DNA from: Pseudoalteromonas sp049257235
Lineage (GTDB): Bacteria; Pseudomonadota; Gammaproteobacteria; Enterobacterales; Alteromonadaceae
Assembly (NCBI RefSeq): GCF_049257235.1
Contig: NZ_JBMMUF010000005.1
Coordinates: forward strand, 241,568-305,567
Length of the DNA stretch: 64,000 nucleotides
Reading direction: 5' to 3'
Shown: piece by piece, positions 1 to 8,593 of the stretch
Numbering within the stretch: the first letter of the stretch is position 1
How the letters are laid out: the number at the start of each line of letters is the position of its first letter
Program-made: the position numbers and the translations under genes
Notes under the pieces: model-generated
The model's database searches: none
Seen by the model: the letters and a program-made list of their open reading frames with translations, nothing else
Told to the model about the DNA's origin: nothing

Positions 1-1451
1 ACTCGAGCAATTTTCTCTAACTCTTGCATCAGGTTATCTTTATTTTGCAAACGTCCTGCGGTATCAGCAATAAGCACATCTACGTTTCGTGCTTTTGCAG
101 CCTGTAGAGCATCAAAAACCACTGATGCGCTATCTGCACCTGTATGCTGAGCAATCACTGGAATGTTGTTACGCTCACCCCAAACTTGTAACTGCTCCAC
201 CGCCGCGGCCCTAAACGTGTCACCGGCTGCCAACATGACTGACTTGCCTTGCTGCTGATATTGCTTGGCCAATTTACCTATGGTGGTCGTTTTACCTACC
301 CCATTGACCCCGACCATGAGAATGACAAATGGGCCATCTTTTTTGTCAATCTCCAAAGGCTGCTCAGCACTTTTGAGCATGTCACCCATTTCTTGCTTCA
401 TAAGCTCAAAAAGGGCATCACCATCTTTTAGCTGCTTTCTATCTGCTGCGTCGGTGAGGTTATCAATTAACTTCACCGTTGTATCAACACCGACATCCGC
501 AGTAAGCAATTGCGTTTCAAGCTCTTCAAAAAGATCATCGTCAATTTTTTTACCGACAAAAAGAGACGCGAATCCAGAGCCGATATTGGACTTAGTCTTC
601 AGTAGCCCTTGCTTTAAGCGTGAGAAAAAACCTTTCTTTTGAGGAGGTTGTTCTTGTTGTATCGCCTCTTCTTTTACTTGCTCAGCTAGGCTTTCTTGCT
701 CTGCACGCTCAGCTTCTAAACGCGCTTGCTCCGCTTGGCGCTCTTGCTCTACACGCTCAGCTTCTAAACGCACTTGCTCCGCTTGACGCTCTTGCTCTGC
801 ACGCTCAGCTTCTAAACGCGTCTCTTCCGCTTGGCGCTCTTGCTCTGCACGCTCAGCTTCTAAACGCGCCTCTTCCGCTTGGCGTTCTTGTTCTGCACGC
901 TCGGCTTCTAAAGGCGCTTGCTCAGCTTGGCGCTCTTGCTCTGCACGCTCAGCTTCAAAACGCGCTTGTTCCGCTTGGCGCTCTTGCTCTGCACGCTCGG
1001 CTTCTAAACGCGCTTGCTCCGCTTGGCGCTCTTGCTCTGCACGCTCAGCTTCTAAACGCGCTTGCTCTGCTTGGTGCTCTTGCTCTGCACGCTCGGCTTC
1101 TAAACGCGCTTGCTCCGCTTGACGTTCTTGCTCTGCACGCTCTGCCTCTACACGCGCTTGCTCGGCTTGGCGCTCTTGCTCTGCACGCTCGGCTTCTAAA
1201 CGCGCTTGCTCAGCTTGGCGTTCTTGTTCTGCACGATCAGCCTCTAAACGCGCTTGCTCTGCTTGGCGCTCTTGTTCTGCGCGCTCGGCTTCTAAACGCG
1301 CTTCTTGTGCTTGACGCACTTGCTCAGCCTGGAGCTCTTGCTCTTTAGCTGTTGTATGTTCTTGTGTTTGTGCTTGTTGTTCTTGAGGGGTTGCTTGCTC
1401 TTCTTTTTTCCCTAAACCGAACCAAGATAAAAACTTACTTTTTTTAGCCAT
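1..1451 (-). CDS. ftsY: Signal recognition particle receptor FtsY (3' end outside window)
   Basis: FtsY is the membrane-associated SRP receptor GTPase that docks ribosome/SRP complexes for co-translational insertion. The reading frame starts at the ATG at 1451 (protein begins MAKKSKFLSWFGLGKKEE) and is still open at base 1, so 483 residues are present and the C-terminal part of the G domain is missing. The P-loop GVNGVGKTTT lies around bases 280-310, followed by the GDTFRAAAVEQL segment and the DTAGR G3 motif near bases 60-80, which is typical of the SRP GTPases. The N-terminal acidic A domain is unusually long because of 13 copies of a 16-residue repeat (bases 673-1296). It is divergent from rsmD, the usual gammaproteobacterial arrangement. 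Identity is secure; only the function of the repeat is unknown. Confidence 0.96.
   Translation of the reverse strand, partial: MAKKSKFLSWFGLGKKEEQATPQEQQAQTQEHTTAKEQELQAEQVRQAQEARLEAERAEQERQAEQARLEADRAEQERQAEQARLEAERAEQERQAEQARVEAERAEQERQAEQARLEAERAEQEHQAEQARLEAERAEQERQAEQARLEAERAEQERQAEQARFEAERAEQERQAEQAPLEAERAEQERQAEEARLEAERAEQERQAEETRLEAERAEQERQAEQVRLEAERVEQERQAEQARLEAERAEQESLAEQVKEEAIQQEQPPQKKGFFSRLKQGLLKTKSNIGSGFASLFVGKKIDDDLFEELETQLLTADVGVDTTVKLIDNLTDAADRKQLKDGDALFELMKQEMGDMLKSAEQPLEIDKKDGPFVILMVGVNGVGKTTTIGKLAKQYQQQGKSVMLAAGDTFRAAAVEQLQVWGERNNIPVIAQHTGADSASVVFDALQAAKARNVDVLIADTAGRLQNKDNLMQELEKIAR
673..1296 (-). repeat. 13 tandem 48-bp in-frame repeats in ftsY
   Basis: On the minus strand each unit encodes a 16-residue block close to RLEAERAEQERQAEQA. 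Unit ends fall exactly every 48 bases (720, 768, 816 and so on to 1296), with substitutions but no indels. The outermost units and the flanks are more degenerate. Predicted product is a long, highly charged alpha-helix or coiled coil. The plus strand of the same stretch gives a spurious Leu/Ala-rich open frame. Confidence 0.93.
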
Positions 1452-1560
1452 AATTTGAAACCGTAAAACTCACACTCTATGCGCACAAAAGAATAAAAAC
1501 GAACGAATAATTCCCCAAGCAATTAATGCAATTGGCATTACACCCATTCGATGGTTGCTG

Positions 1561-1587
1561 TTGCTGGGCACAAATATTATTTATAAT
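1561..1587 (+). promoter_or_regulatory. Possible rsmD promoter
   Basis: TTGCTG at 1561-1566 and TATAAT at 1582-1587 lie 45 bases or more upstream of the rsmD start. The spacer is only 15 bases, so the -35 assignment is weak; the -10 box is good. This is inference from sequence only. Confidence 0.3.
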
Positions 1588-1631
1588 TGCGCGTTATATT
1601 ATCATTTTCCCAGCAGATGGAAAAAGCATAA

Positions 1632-2246
1632 GTGAGTAAATCCATGCGCGGCAGAAAAAAAACACCTCAAAAAAGCCATCACAGTAAGGCTCCTAGTGGG
1701 CAGATCCGAATCATAGGCGGACAACATCGAGGGAGAAAGCTCCCTGTGCATGACGTTACCGGCCTTCGCCCAACCACAGATCGCGTCAAAGAAACTGTTT
1801 TTAACTGGCTAATGATGGATGTACGAGATGCGAATGTACTGGACTGCTTTGCCGGTGCAGGAAGTTTAGGATTTGAAGCTCTCTCACGATTTGCGGCTAA
1901 AGCGACACTCATTGAGCTGGACAACACGGCGGCCAAACAATTAGAAGAGAATGCGCAGTTACTCAAACTCAGTAATGTTGACATCATCAATACAAATGCA
2001 ATTACATTTGTTCAGCAAATGGCACAACAAAGCTTCGATTTGGTGTTTGTTGACCCCCCGTTCAATCAAAATCTCAGCACGCCTTGCTGTGAAGCTTTAG
2101 AAGAGAATAACTGGTTAAGTGAACAGGCGCTGGTTTACGTTGAAGTTGAAAGTGATAACCAAGACTTTAGCGCGCCTGCTAATTGGCAGCTCTTTAAGGA
2201 AAAGGTAGCGGGTCAAGTTTGGTGTCGACTGTATCGCCGCAACTAG
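1632..2246 (+). CDS. rsmD: 16S rRNA (guanine-966 N2)-methyltransferase RsmD
   Basis: A 204-residue SAM-dependent methyltransferase that modifies G966 of 16S rRNA during 30S assembly. It shows the family hallmarks: an N-terminal RIIGGQHRGRKLPV segment, LRPTTDRVKETVFNWL, the SAM-binding motif DCFAGAGSLGFEALSR, and the catalytic N-methylation motif DPPF in VFVDPPFNQ (about residue 140). The track start is GTG at 1632 with a weak GGA upstream; an in-frame ATG four codons later is an alternative. Length matches the E. coli protein (about 198 residues). Divergent from ftsY, as in most gammaproteobacteria. Confidence 0.95.
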   Translation: MSKSMRGRKKTPQKSHHSKAPSGQIRIIGGQHRGRKLPVHDVTGLRPTTDRVKETVFNWLMMDVRDANVLDCFAGAGSLGFEALSRFAAKATLIELDNTAAKQLEENAQLLKLSNVDIINTNAITFVQQMAQQSFDLVFVDPPFNQNLSTPCCEALEENNWLSEQALVYVEVESDNQDFSAPANWQLFKEKVAGQVWCRLYRRN

Positions 2247-2289
2247 GGCACCTTGCTCTTTGAGGAATGAATGTTCTGAAAATCAAAGG

Positions 2290-2328
2290 CTGAGAGCTTT
2301 TGTCATAGTGTGCAAAAGATACTCTCAG
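2290..2328. terminator. Inverted repeat between convergent rsmD and yjaG
   Basis: CTGAGAG-CTTTTG is followed after about ten bases by CAAAAG-ATA-CTCTCAG, giving a long interrupted stem between two convergent genes. There is only a modest T-run on either side, so it may be a bidirectional terminator or mRNA 3' end stabiliser. Confidence 0.5.
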
Positions 2329-2343
2329 CGATTTTGATAACAA

Positions 2344-2940
2344 TTACGCGATTTCTACGCCGATATTAGTTTGTCCATCAGCAATAGCCAATTTACGTAG
2401 CTCTTTGGCATTGTCTTTATCCACTCGTCCCATTTGCTCTACAAAATCAATCAACTCGCTGAGCACTTCAATTTCATATTCCATCAATGGGTGCTGATTA
2501 ACATCTTTGGCGGTGTAATTTTGCTCTTGTACTTCAAATTGATATTCGATTACGCGTGCAACTGTCCCCTGAGCGATTTTGCACACACTCACATAATCCT
2601 GATCGTCTTTGCTTTGAATACCATGTAGCAAGGTGAGTAAAGCAGTTGCTGCGTCAATCGCTGGGTAAACACCAAACACATCAAAATCATTGACTTCTGG
2701 CACATTAGGCTCAATTTTCTCTACCAGCTTTTCAATGCTGATTTTGCTTTTTGGGAGGAGTATTTTTTCCCAGCATAATGCCAATGCATTTTGTAGTACT
2801 TCAGGCTCACCAAATTCAAGCGCTTCACTGAACAACGTGTAGTTTGGCAACATTCGCTCAAGTAAGGCTGCTGCTAAAGACGCCTTTTGCACTGTGTTTA
2901 ATTCGCGAATACGTTGAAAATTATTAGGCTTGTTCATCAT
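2344..2940 (-). CDS. YjaG/DUF416 family protein
   Basis: A 198-residue protein resembling E. coli YjaG (DUF416). Recognisable features are the LLERMLPNYTLFSEALEFG segment near the N-terminus, the DFDVFGVYPAIDAA block (about residues 83-97) and the C-terminal GQTNIGVEIA ending. No biochemical function is known to me for this family. It is the last gene of a three-gene minus-strand operon: its start overlaps the end of the upstream DUF2007 gene by 17 bases, so translation is probably coupled. No signal peptide or membrane segment is visible. Confidence 0.8.
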   Translation of the reverse strand: MMNKPNNFQRIRELNTVQKASLAAALLERMLPNYTLFSEALEFGEPEVLQNALALCWEKILLPKSKISIEKLVEKIEPNVPEVNDFDVFGVYPAIDAATALLTLLHGIQSKDDQDYVSVCKIAQGTVARVIEYQFEVQEQNYTAKDVNQHPLMEYEIEVLSELIDFVEQMGRVDKDNAKELRKLAIADGQTNIGVEIA

Positions 2941-3250
2941 GCTCTTTCATACAAGACCAACACAAATCGAAGCTTTCTGGATTCCATTGCTTACAGGAAT
3001 CACACTGCCACTTTTGTGTTGATGTTTTCGATTGGCGGTATTCTAGCAAGATTTCGCGGGCTGCGGGCAGTTTTATCTCATAAACCCATACGCTAACAGA
3101 CGCTTCGGTAAACGGGATTTCACCGAGCGCGCCCTGTAGGGCTTCGCCTCTGAGGTGGCAGTGGATCCCTGCATGCTCAAGCATGCCTTTTACAATGTTG
3201 GCCTCGACGCTATGCTCAGCGTCAAAGGCCTTCACCCACTCAAAACTCAT
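2924..3250 (-). CDS. DUF2007 domain protein with C-terminal zinc ribbon
   Basis: A 108-residue protein with two parts. The first about 70 residues resemble the DUF2007 signal-transducing domain (AFDAEHSVEANIVKGMLEHAGI, a ferredoxin-like fold). A C-terminal zinc finger follows, with four cysteines in the pattern CDSCKQW...CWSC, resembling the RanBP2/rubredoxin-type ribbon. Its ATG follows the stop of the upstream coiled-coil gene with no intervening base (stop 3251-3253, start 3250), and its end overlaps yjaG. Function unknown. The zinc ribbon suggests a protein or nucleic-acid contact, which is inference. Confidence 0.75.
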   Translation of the reverse strand: MSFEWVKAFDAEHSVEANIVKGMLEHAGIHCHLRGEALQGALGEIPFTEASVSVWVYEIKLPAAREILLEYRQSKTSTQKWQCDSCKQWNPESFDLCWSCMKEHDEQA

Positions 3251-4693
3251 TTACGAACCGCTTTGCAGCTGCTTTTGGGCATAATCAAATTTGAGTTTGT
3301 ATTCCATCATCTTCTCTTGAGCTTGTTCTAACTCGCTCTTAAGCTCAAGATGCTCTGAACGCAAAGAGTCGAACGCTTGGCGCGCTTGCTTCGAATCACT
3401 ATCAAAGCGTGAACGTAAACTTTCATTACGCTGTTGTTCATCGCTGTGGCGAGCTCGCAGCTCTTCAACTTGCGCACTAAGACGCTCAATATCACTCGCT
3501 TCTTTAGCGCTACGCTGCTGTATTTGCTCTAACTCTGAACTAAGAGACGCTTTTTCGCTATCAAGCTGCTGGTTTTGATTCTCAAGTTCACTAAGACGCT
3601 GCGTCAACTCGTCATGTTGTTGCTGCCACGCTTCTTGCTCTTTTTTGAATAACCCTAGCTGTTGCTTGGCTTGTTCTTTTAGCGCTTGCTGGTGTTCATC
3701 AGCTTGCTGATCAAGCTGTTGTTTGAGCTCGTCAATTTTCGCTAAACGCTCATTGAGTGAGGTCACTTCCTGCTGCGACTGCTGATACTGCTGCGCGATA
3801 TTCTGCTGTTCAGACTCAACACTAGATAATTGCGCGCTAAGCGTTTCGTTAGCTTGCTCTTGCTGAGCGCGCTGCGCTTGCTCCGCAGTTAATTGTTCAC
3901 GTAACTCTTCACATAAGTTTTTAAGACGCTGAACCATCATTTGCTGGTTTTCACCTTCTTCAGAAGATTCATTTAACCGCTCAGATAGCTCAGATAACTG
4001 CTGGTTCTGTCGACTAACGAGTTGCTCGTAATGAGCAAGTTGCTCAGAGATAGCTTCATTTTCACCTTTGAGCTCTTCAAGTTGCTCGGCGGCTTGTGCG
4101 CTATATTGCTGCTGCTCTGTAATGTCCTTTAACTTTTCCTGCCATGCAGCATTACTTTGCCTTTGGCCTTCGAGTGCTTCTTTGAGTGCTTTGTTTTCTT
4201 TTTCAAGCGCTACTTTTTGCTCACGCAACTCACTCATGACATCATGCAGTTCATCACGCTCGCCTTGAGAATTAAAATGGTCGCTCTCAAGCTCTGTTAG
4301 TCGGTGCTTTAACGCTGCAAGCTCGTGTTGCTTTTGCTTTAGTTGCACATGCTCATCGGCATATTGGGCGTTTTCTTGTTGTGCTTCAAGAAGTTGCTTG
4401 TTTTGCTTTGCGTATCTTTCTTTTAACGCAGCTAACTCCGCTTGTAATTCTTGAGCTTGAGCACTAGGCGCATCGCTTTGATGACTAAGCTGGGCGGCAA
4501 CCAAGGCCACGTTCAACTGTTGGCTCAGCTGTGACACTAACTGGTTCATTTGCGAATCGCGAGATGACTCAACCAAGGCTTTGGTTAACTGCTCTGGCTC
4601 AACGTTTAATAAACTTGCGCACTGGTGCGCGAACTCATGCGCCAATTTATCTGGTGCCTCATCATGGTGAGGTTTACCATTATTGATAGCCAT
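3251..4693 (-). CDS. Large coiled-coil protein of unknown function
   Basis: A 480-residue cytoplasmic protein, not recognised as a named family. Residues 1-70 look globular and include the motif NVEPEQLTKALVE. From about residue 75 to the end it is almost unbroken heptad-type sequence rich in Gln, Glu, Leu, Ala and Ser, with no Pro, so a long coiled coil is predicted. No signal peptide or membrane segment is seen. A strong ribosome-binding site (AGGGGGAAC) precedes the ATG at 4693. First gene of the operon with the DUF2007/zinc-ribbon and YjaG genes. SMC-like hits are likely in a search but there is no ATPase domain. Possible roles are scaffold or cell-division accessory; this is speculation. 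Confidence 0.7.
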   Translation of the reverse strand: MAINNGKPHHDEAPDKLAHEFAHQCASLLNVEPEQLTKALVESSRDSQMNQLVSQLSQQLNVALVAAQLSHQSDAPSAQAQELQAELAALKERYAKQNKQLLEAQQENAQYADEHVQLKQKQHELAALKHRLTELESDHFNSQGERDELHDVMSELREQKVALEKENKALKEALEGQRQSNAAWQEKLKDITEQQQYSAQAAEQLEELKGENEAISEQLAHYEQLVSRQNQQLSELSERLNESSEEGENQQMMVQRLKNLCEELREQLTAEQAQRAQQEQANETLSAQLSSVESEQQNIAQQYQQSQQEVTSLNERLAKIDELKQQLDQQADEHQQALKEQAKQQLGLFKKEQEAWQQQHDELTQRLSELENQNQQLDSEKASLSSELEQIQQRSAKEASDIERLSAQVEELRARHSDEQQRNESLRSRFDSDSKQARQAFDSLRSEHLELKSELEQAQEKMMEYKLKFDYAQKQLQSGS

Positions 4694-4899
4694 TGTTCCC
4701 CCTATTGCATAGCCTTTTTTATTACTTTTATCAGCTAATTCTAAGCGACTACTTGCACCTACAGATGCTTGATTAATCTCGCCTTTTACCTTACTTTCAG
4801 GTCGACGAGCAAAATTGTTAATATTAAGCCTGCAAATTGTAAAAATGTCTAGCTTATAGTTAACATTCTCTAATTATATACCTAAATGATGGAAATAAG

Positions 4900-5289
4900 A
4901 TGACATTAACCACTCCAGCTCTATTATTCCCTGCTATATCTCTACTACTTTTAGCGTATACCAACCGCTTTTTAGTATTGGCGCAATTAATTAGAGAGCT
5001 AAATGCACGTGAGGGCGATCAGGTGCGCCCCTTTGTCACCAAACAGATAGATAACCTAGGGAAACGCATACGTTTGATACGTACAATGCAAGGCTGGGGG
5101 GTCGCTTCATTTTTGTTTTGCACTCTGGCTATGTTCGCCTTATTTGTTGAAATTCCCCTTGTTGGAACAGGATTATTTGGTGCCAGTTTAGTCGCATTAA
5201 TTATCTCTTTGCTAACGTCGTTATATGAAATACGTATCTCTTGTGATGCCATTGAAATTGAGCTTGAGTCCATAGGTCAAAAGAAGTAA
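4900..5289 (+). CDS. DUF2721 family membrane protein
   Basis: A 129-residue integral membrane protein. The N-terminus LTTPALLFPAISLLLLAYTNRF is the characteristic DUF2721 start, with a first membrane helix at about residues 5-25 and two more at about 70-90 and 92-110. The segment between carries conserved Arg/Lys residues and the LVLAQLIREL motif. Function of the family is unknown. Preceded by GGAAATAAG before the ATG. It stands alone between the divergent coiled-coil operon and the LysR gene. Confidence 0.75.
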   Translation: MTLTTPALLFPAISLLLLAYTNRFLVLAQLIRELNAREGDQVRPFVTKQIDNLGKRIRLIRTMQGWGVASFLFCTLAMFALFVEIPLVGTGLFGASLVALIISLLTSLYEIRISCDAIEIELESIGQKK

Positions 5290-5474
5290 TTAAACTGACC
5301 TAAAAATTACTTATAATAGGTACAAGATAAAATATAATCGTCACCGTAAAATTGGAGAAAAAAGCCATAAACATAAATTAATCTTCTTTGGTGATTATTC
5401 ACGAATCAAAAAGACGCAATGACATGGTTCGTCCATGTCTTTAACTTATCTATGCAATACCAATGGAATGTACG

Positions 5475-5504
5475 TTGAATCTATACTGTGTGATGTAGTA
5501 TTAT
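5475..5504 (+). promoter_or_regulatory. Possible promoter of the LysR-type gene
   Basis: TTGAAT at 5475-5480 and TATTAT at 5499-5504 are separated by 18 bases and lie about 50 bases upstream of the regulator start. Read by eye only. The surrounding 5290-5556 gap is AT-rich and otherwise shows nothing convincing. Confidence 0.35.
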
Positions 5505-5556
5505 TGGGAACAGCAAAACTTCACCACGAAGCACATATAATTAAAAGGACTTAAAA

Positions 5557-6435
5557 GTGCGATTTGAACAGTTAAAGCAATTTTTAGCGTTGGGTTCGCT
5601 GCGCCACTTTCGTCAAACAGCGGAGCAGACAAACATCAGTACATCAGCTCTGACTCGTAGCATTCAAACACTTGAAGAAGAAGTCGGCCACCAGTTAGTA
5701 AGCCGCTCTACTCGTTCTGTAGTGCTTACTCGAGAAGGTGAACGTTTCTTGAAGTTTTGTCAGAATACTCTTGAGAGTTATCACGATACCCGCAAACATT
5801 TAGACAACCTCCAATTAAACGATAGTCAAAACGTGACTATCGGCTACACATTTGCAGCAGTTGAACAAGTGTCATTATGTGCACAATTTATGGCTCGTCA
5901 TCCGGATGTAAAAGTGAACATGCGCTTGTACTCTAAAGATGTGCTGGACACCCTGCTACAAAACGCCGATATCGACCTATACATAAATAAAAACACCGCA
6001 ACAGATGGCGCAATGAGAGCACACTTTACTCACGGTTTAGTGATATTTGTGCACAATAGCCACCCTCTTGCTGCGACCCAAAGTGTCAGCACTATAACCT
6101 TGCAACACTGCCCTTTACTTGGGTGCTTTTCTCAAACTCTTAGCTTGCAGGCGCGACTAGAAGAAGCGGTAAAGGAAATGCACAAATCGAACGACATTCG
6201 TCTGGGCAGTATTAACGAAATTATTAATTATGTACGCCAAGGCAATGCCATAGCCATTGCAACACCTGAGCACTTAGAAAGAATCGAGCTCCACGACGAG
6301 CTTGTGCAAATAACATTTGAGCAAGCACCTCAAGTCAGTAATGACCTCATAATTAAAACAGGTGAACACACAGCAGATAATGTGCATGTGAACAACCTAG
6401 TGTCATTATTCACGGGCACGACCTTGTCCGCTTAA
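5557..6435 (+). CDS. LysR-family transcriptional regulator
   Basis: A 292-residue LTTR. The N-terminal winged helix-turn-helix is clear (residues 1-60: FLALGSLRHFRQTAEQTNIS, TRSIQTLEEEVGHQLVSRST). The rest is a periplasmic-binding-like effector domain. The start is GTG at 5557 with AAAGGA about eight bases upstream. It sits directly upstream of, and in line with, the 2-oxoglutarate oxygenase gene but with a 56-base gap, so control of that gene is possible but unproven; LTTRs usually control divergent genes. The ligand cannot be inferred. Confidence 0.88.
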   Translation: MRFEQLKQFLALGSLRHFRQTAEQTNISTSALTRSIQTLEEEVGHQLVSRSTRSVVLTREGERFLKFCQNTLESYHDTRKHLDNLQLNDSQNVTIGYTFAAVEQVSLCAQFMARHPDVKVNMRLYSKDVLDTLLQNADIDLYINKNTATDGAMRAHFTHGLVIFVHNSHPLAATQSVSTITLQHCPLLGCFSQTLSLQARLEEAVKEMHKSNDIRLGSINEIINYVRQGNAIAIATPEHLERIELHDELVQITFEQAPQVSNDLIIKTGEHTADNVHVNNLVSLFTGTTLSA

Positions 6436-6491
6436 AAATAATACCGATACAGTGAATTTTTGTTCACGGGTTTTACTATTAGGGCGTATAC

Positions 6492-7142
6492 TTGGCCACC
6501 CTAAATTTCAGACCTACCTATGTGAACACAGAATTGCTATTTGAACGTATCTTGGAGGATGTTTATAACCAAGGATACGCGATTATTGAACAGGCGATGG
6601 AACCTGGGCTTACTCAGCAACTTTACACAACCGCACGCACGCAGCTAAGTAAATTTTCCCCTGCGGCAATAGGCCGAGATAGTGAATTACAACTCAACAA
6701 TGACATTCGCAAAGACAAGACTTTGTGGTTCAGTGGCGAGTGTCAATCGGAGCGCGATTACTTGTGTGTGATGGAGAGCTTGCGACAACTAATAAATAGA
6801 CAATTCTTTCTTGGCTTATTTGATTACGAATGCCACTTTGCCTATTACAAAGTAGGTGATTTCTACAAGAAGCACTACGATGCATTTAAAGGGCGCTCAA
6901 ACCGAGTGATAACCACTGTTTATTACTTAAATACGCCCAGTGAAGGTGGGGAATTAATTATCTACAAACCAAGATCGAAAGAAGTGCTGCAGCGAGTGTC
7001 ACCACGCGCTGGTACTTTAGTGGTCTTTGAAAGTGAACGCTTCATCCATGAGGTGTTACCTGCCAAAGAAGAGCGCTTTTCCATTGCCGGATGGTTCAGA
7101 AAGAATGCATCAATCGGCGGCATTATAGATCCACCCAAATGA
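6492..7142 (+). CDS. 2-oxoglutarate/Fe(II)-dependent prolyl hydroxylase-like protein
   Basis: A 216-residue protein of the prolyl-4-hydroxylase (2OG-FeII oxygenase) superfamily. The iron-binding HxD is in KKHYDAFKG (about residue 128), the distal His in FIHEVLPA (about 186), and the 2-oxoglutarate-binding Arg in ERFSIAGWFR about ten residues later, within the YYLNTPSEGGEL...AGTLVVF framework. Such enzymes hydroxylate protein or small-molecule substrates; the target here is unknown. The start is uncertain: TTG at 6492 gives the longest form, while a GTG at 6521 would give about 207 residues. It follows the LysR gene. Confidence 0.8.
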   Translation: MATLNFRPTYVNTELLFERILEDVYNQGYAIIEQAMEPGLTQQLYTTARTQLSKFSPAAIGRDSELQLNNDIRKDKTLWFSGECQSERDYLCVMESLRQLINRQFFLGLFDYECHFAYYKVGDFYKKHYDAFKGRSNRVITTVYYLNTPSEGGELIIYKPRSKEVLQRVSPRAGTLVVFESERFIHEVLPAKEERFSIAGWFRKNASIGGIIDPPK

Positions 7143-7148
7143 CGATGG

Positions 7149-7168
7149 GCGCCGAGCTAAATCGGCGC
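7149..7168. terminator. GC-rich hairpin between convergent genes
   Basis: GCGCCGA-GCTAAA-TCGGCGC forms a perfect 7-bp stem between the hydroxylase stop and the ubiA stop. It is followed by TCAATTT on the plus strand, so a short U-tract only. Likely transcription end for the plus-strand gene. Confidence 0.6.
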
Positions 7169-7181
7169 TCAATTTACAGCG

Positions 7182-8051
7182 CTACAGTAAACTAATCGCC
7201 AGTCCAAAAAAGATAACCATGCCCACGTAGTGATTGTTCAAAAATGCTTTAAAGCATGCTTCTTTGTCACGCGTACGACAGTGAAATACTTGTTTTATTA
7301 ACAGCAAAGAAGCGGTGCCTAGCCCCAGCCAATATGGCCAAAACGCCGCAGTGCTCACACCAATGTACGCCAAAATAGCAACAAACAATACATACAAGAT
7401 GCTCACTATTAGTAGATCGTATCGGCCAAACAAAATAGCTGTGGATTTAATTCCCACTTTCACATCGTCATCTCTATCGACCATTGCATAGAGGGTATCG
7501 TAGGCCACCGTCCACAGTATGTTTGCAATGAATATAAGCCACGCCTGCAATGGTAAAGTCTCAATAGTAGCCATATAAGCCATTGGAATGGCCCAACTAA
7601 AGGCTGCGCCTAACACCACTTGAGGAAAATGAGTGTAGCGCTTCATAAACGGATAACACGCAGCTAAAGCAAGCGCAGCAAACGAAAACAAGATGGTTTG
7701 CCAATTCAGCAATAGCACTAATGCAAAGGCGATAACAATAAGCAAGGCAAACAAACTCAGTGCCTCGCCCGCAACCACCTTACCCGCAGCCAAAGGGCGC
7801 CCTTTAGTACGCGCCACGGCGCCATCGACTTTTCGATCAGCAAAATCATTAATCACACAGCCAGCGCTGCGCATGACAAATACCCCAGCCGTAAAAATCG
7901 CGACAAGATCGATGGGCGGCCAATCAGCACCTGCCAGCCACAAAGCCCAGAGTGTTGGCCACAATAATAAGAATGTACCAATGGGCTTATCTGTACGCAT
8001 TAATTGCTTGTAATAAGGCCAGTTACACCACTGCAAAGGGGCTAATTTCAT
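7182..8051 (-). CDS. ubiA: 4-hydroxybenzoate polyprenyltransferase UbiA
   Basis: A 289-residue inner-membrane enzyme that prenylates 4-hydroxybenzoate in ubiquinone synthesis. The first Asp-rich motif NDFADRKVDG (about residues 68-77) and the second DRDDDVKVG (about 192-200) bind the Mg-diphosphate of the prenyl donor. About eight or nine hydrophobic helices surround them. Length equals the E. coli enzyme (290). It overlaps the end of ubiC by four bases, so the two are translationally coupled in the standard ubiCA operon. Confidence 0.96.
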   Translation of the reverse strand: MKLAPLQWCNWPYYKQLMRTDKPIGTFLLLWPTLWALWLAGADWPPIDLVAIFTAGVFVMRSAGCVINDFADRKVDGAVARTKGRPLAAGKVVAGEALSLFALLIVIAFALVLLLNWQTILFSFAALALAACYPFMKRYTHFPQVVLGAAFSWAIPMAYMATIETLPLQAWLIFIANILWTVAYDTLYAMVDRDDDVKVGIKSTAILFGRYDLLIVSILYVLFVAILAYIGVSTAAFWPYWLGLGTASLLLIKQVFHCRTRDKEACFKAFLNNHYVGMVIFFGLAISLL

Positions 8052-8593
8052 AAGTAGGGGTACGCTCCGGGCAAGAAAACTTCACATACCATAATATGTT
8101 GCTCCGTTAAATTGAAGCGACTGCGTCTGCCCCACATGGGCTGAGTAGGCAAATTAAAGCTTTTACATAACCTTGTGAGATCGTCATTAGCCGTGAAATC
8201 TGCCACTTCTAATTGCTCTCGACACAACTGAGGGTCCTGAAATATCACCTCACCCAAAGGCCTATCACCTAAGTGACTTAAATCGACACTTGGGTGGGTC
8301 CCCCTTTGTTCGGGGATCCAGCTTTGGGCATACACCATAGGTTGGTTATCGCAAAATAAAATAACTTCACGAACCAGCACGTGCGCCGACTGCGGGTCAA
8401 ATAATTCACTGCGGTATTGTTTGGCATCAAGCACTTGCTCGCTGATAACCTCTACAGCAAAATGCTGGCATTGAGATTTGAGCCTTTTAGTCAAAGAGTG
8501 TGGCTCTTTGAGCCAATCGGCTAATGATGCAGCCAAGGTGACGTTCTCTGCGTCTTGCCAATTAGCCTCAAGCGACAACGGATATGTGGACAA
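8048..8593 (-). CDS. ubiC: Chorismate pyruvate-lyase UbiC
   Basis: A 181-residue protein converting chorismate to 4-hydroxybenzoate and pyruvate, the first committed step of ubiquinone synthesis. Features matching the family are SLTKRLKSQCQHFAVEV, the VLVREVILFCDNQPMVYAQSWIP block with the conserved Arg, and WGRRSRF...VCEVFLPGAYPY at the C-terminus. The start read here is TTG at 8593. Followed by ubiA with a four-base overlap. Confidence 0.93.
   Translation of the reverse strand: MSTYPLSLEANWQDAENVTLAASLADWLKEPHSLTKRLKSQCQHFAVEVISEQVLDAKQYRSELFDPQSAHVLVREVILFCDNQPMVYAQSWIPEQRGTHPSVDLSHLGDRPLGEVIFQDPQLCREQLEVADFTANDDLTRLCKSFNLPTQPMWGRRSRFNLTEQHIMVCEVFLPGAYPYL

Noticed and set aside
673..1296. 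Intergenic or CRISPR-type repeat
   Set aside because: The 48-base units are in frame, divisible by three and part of ftsY.
620..1348. 242-residue plus-strand frame rich in Leu and Ala with repeats
   Set aside because: It is the antisense shadow of the ftsY repeat region; the minus strand carries a clear ftsY frame through the whole stretch.
5435..5554. 39-codon small ORF upstream of the LysR gene
   Set aside because: It has no ribosome-binding site and no similarity, and overlaps the likely promoter of the LysR gene; chance frame.
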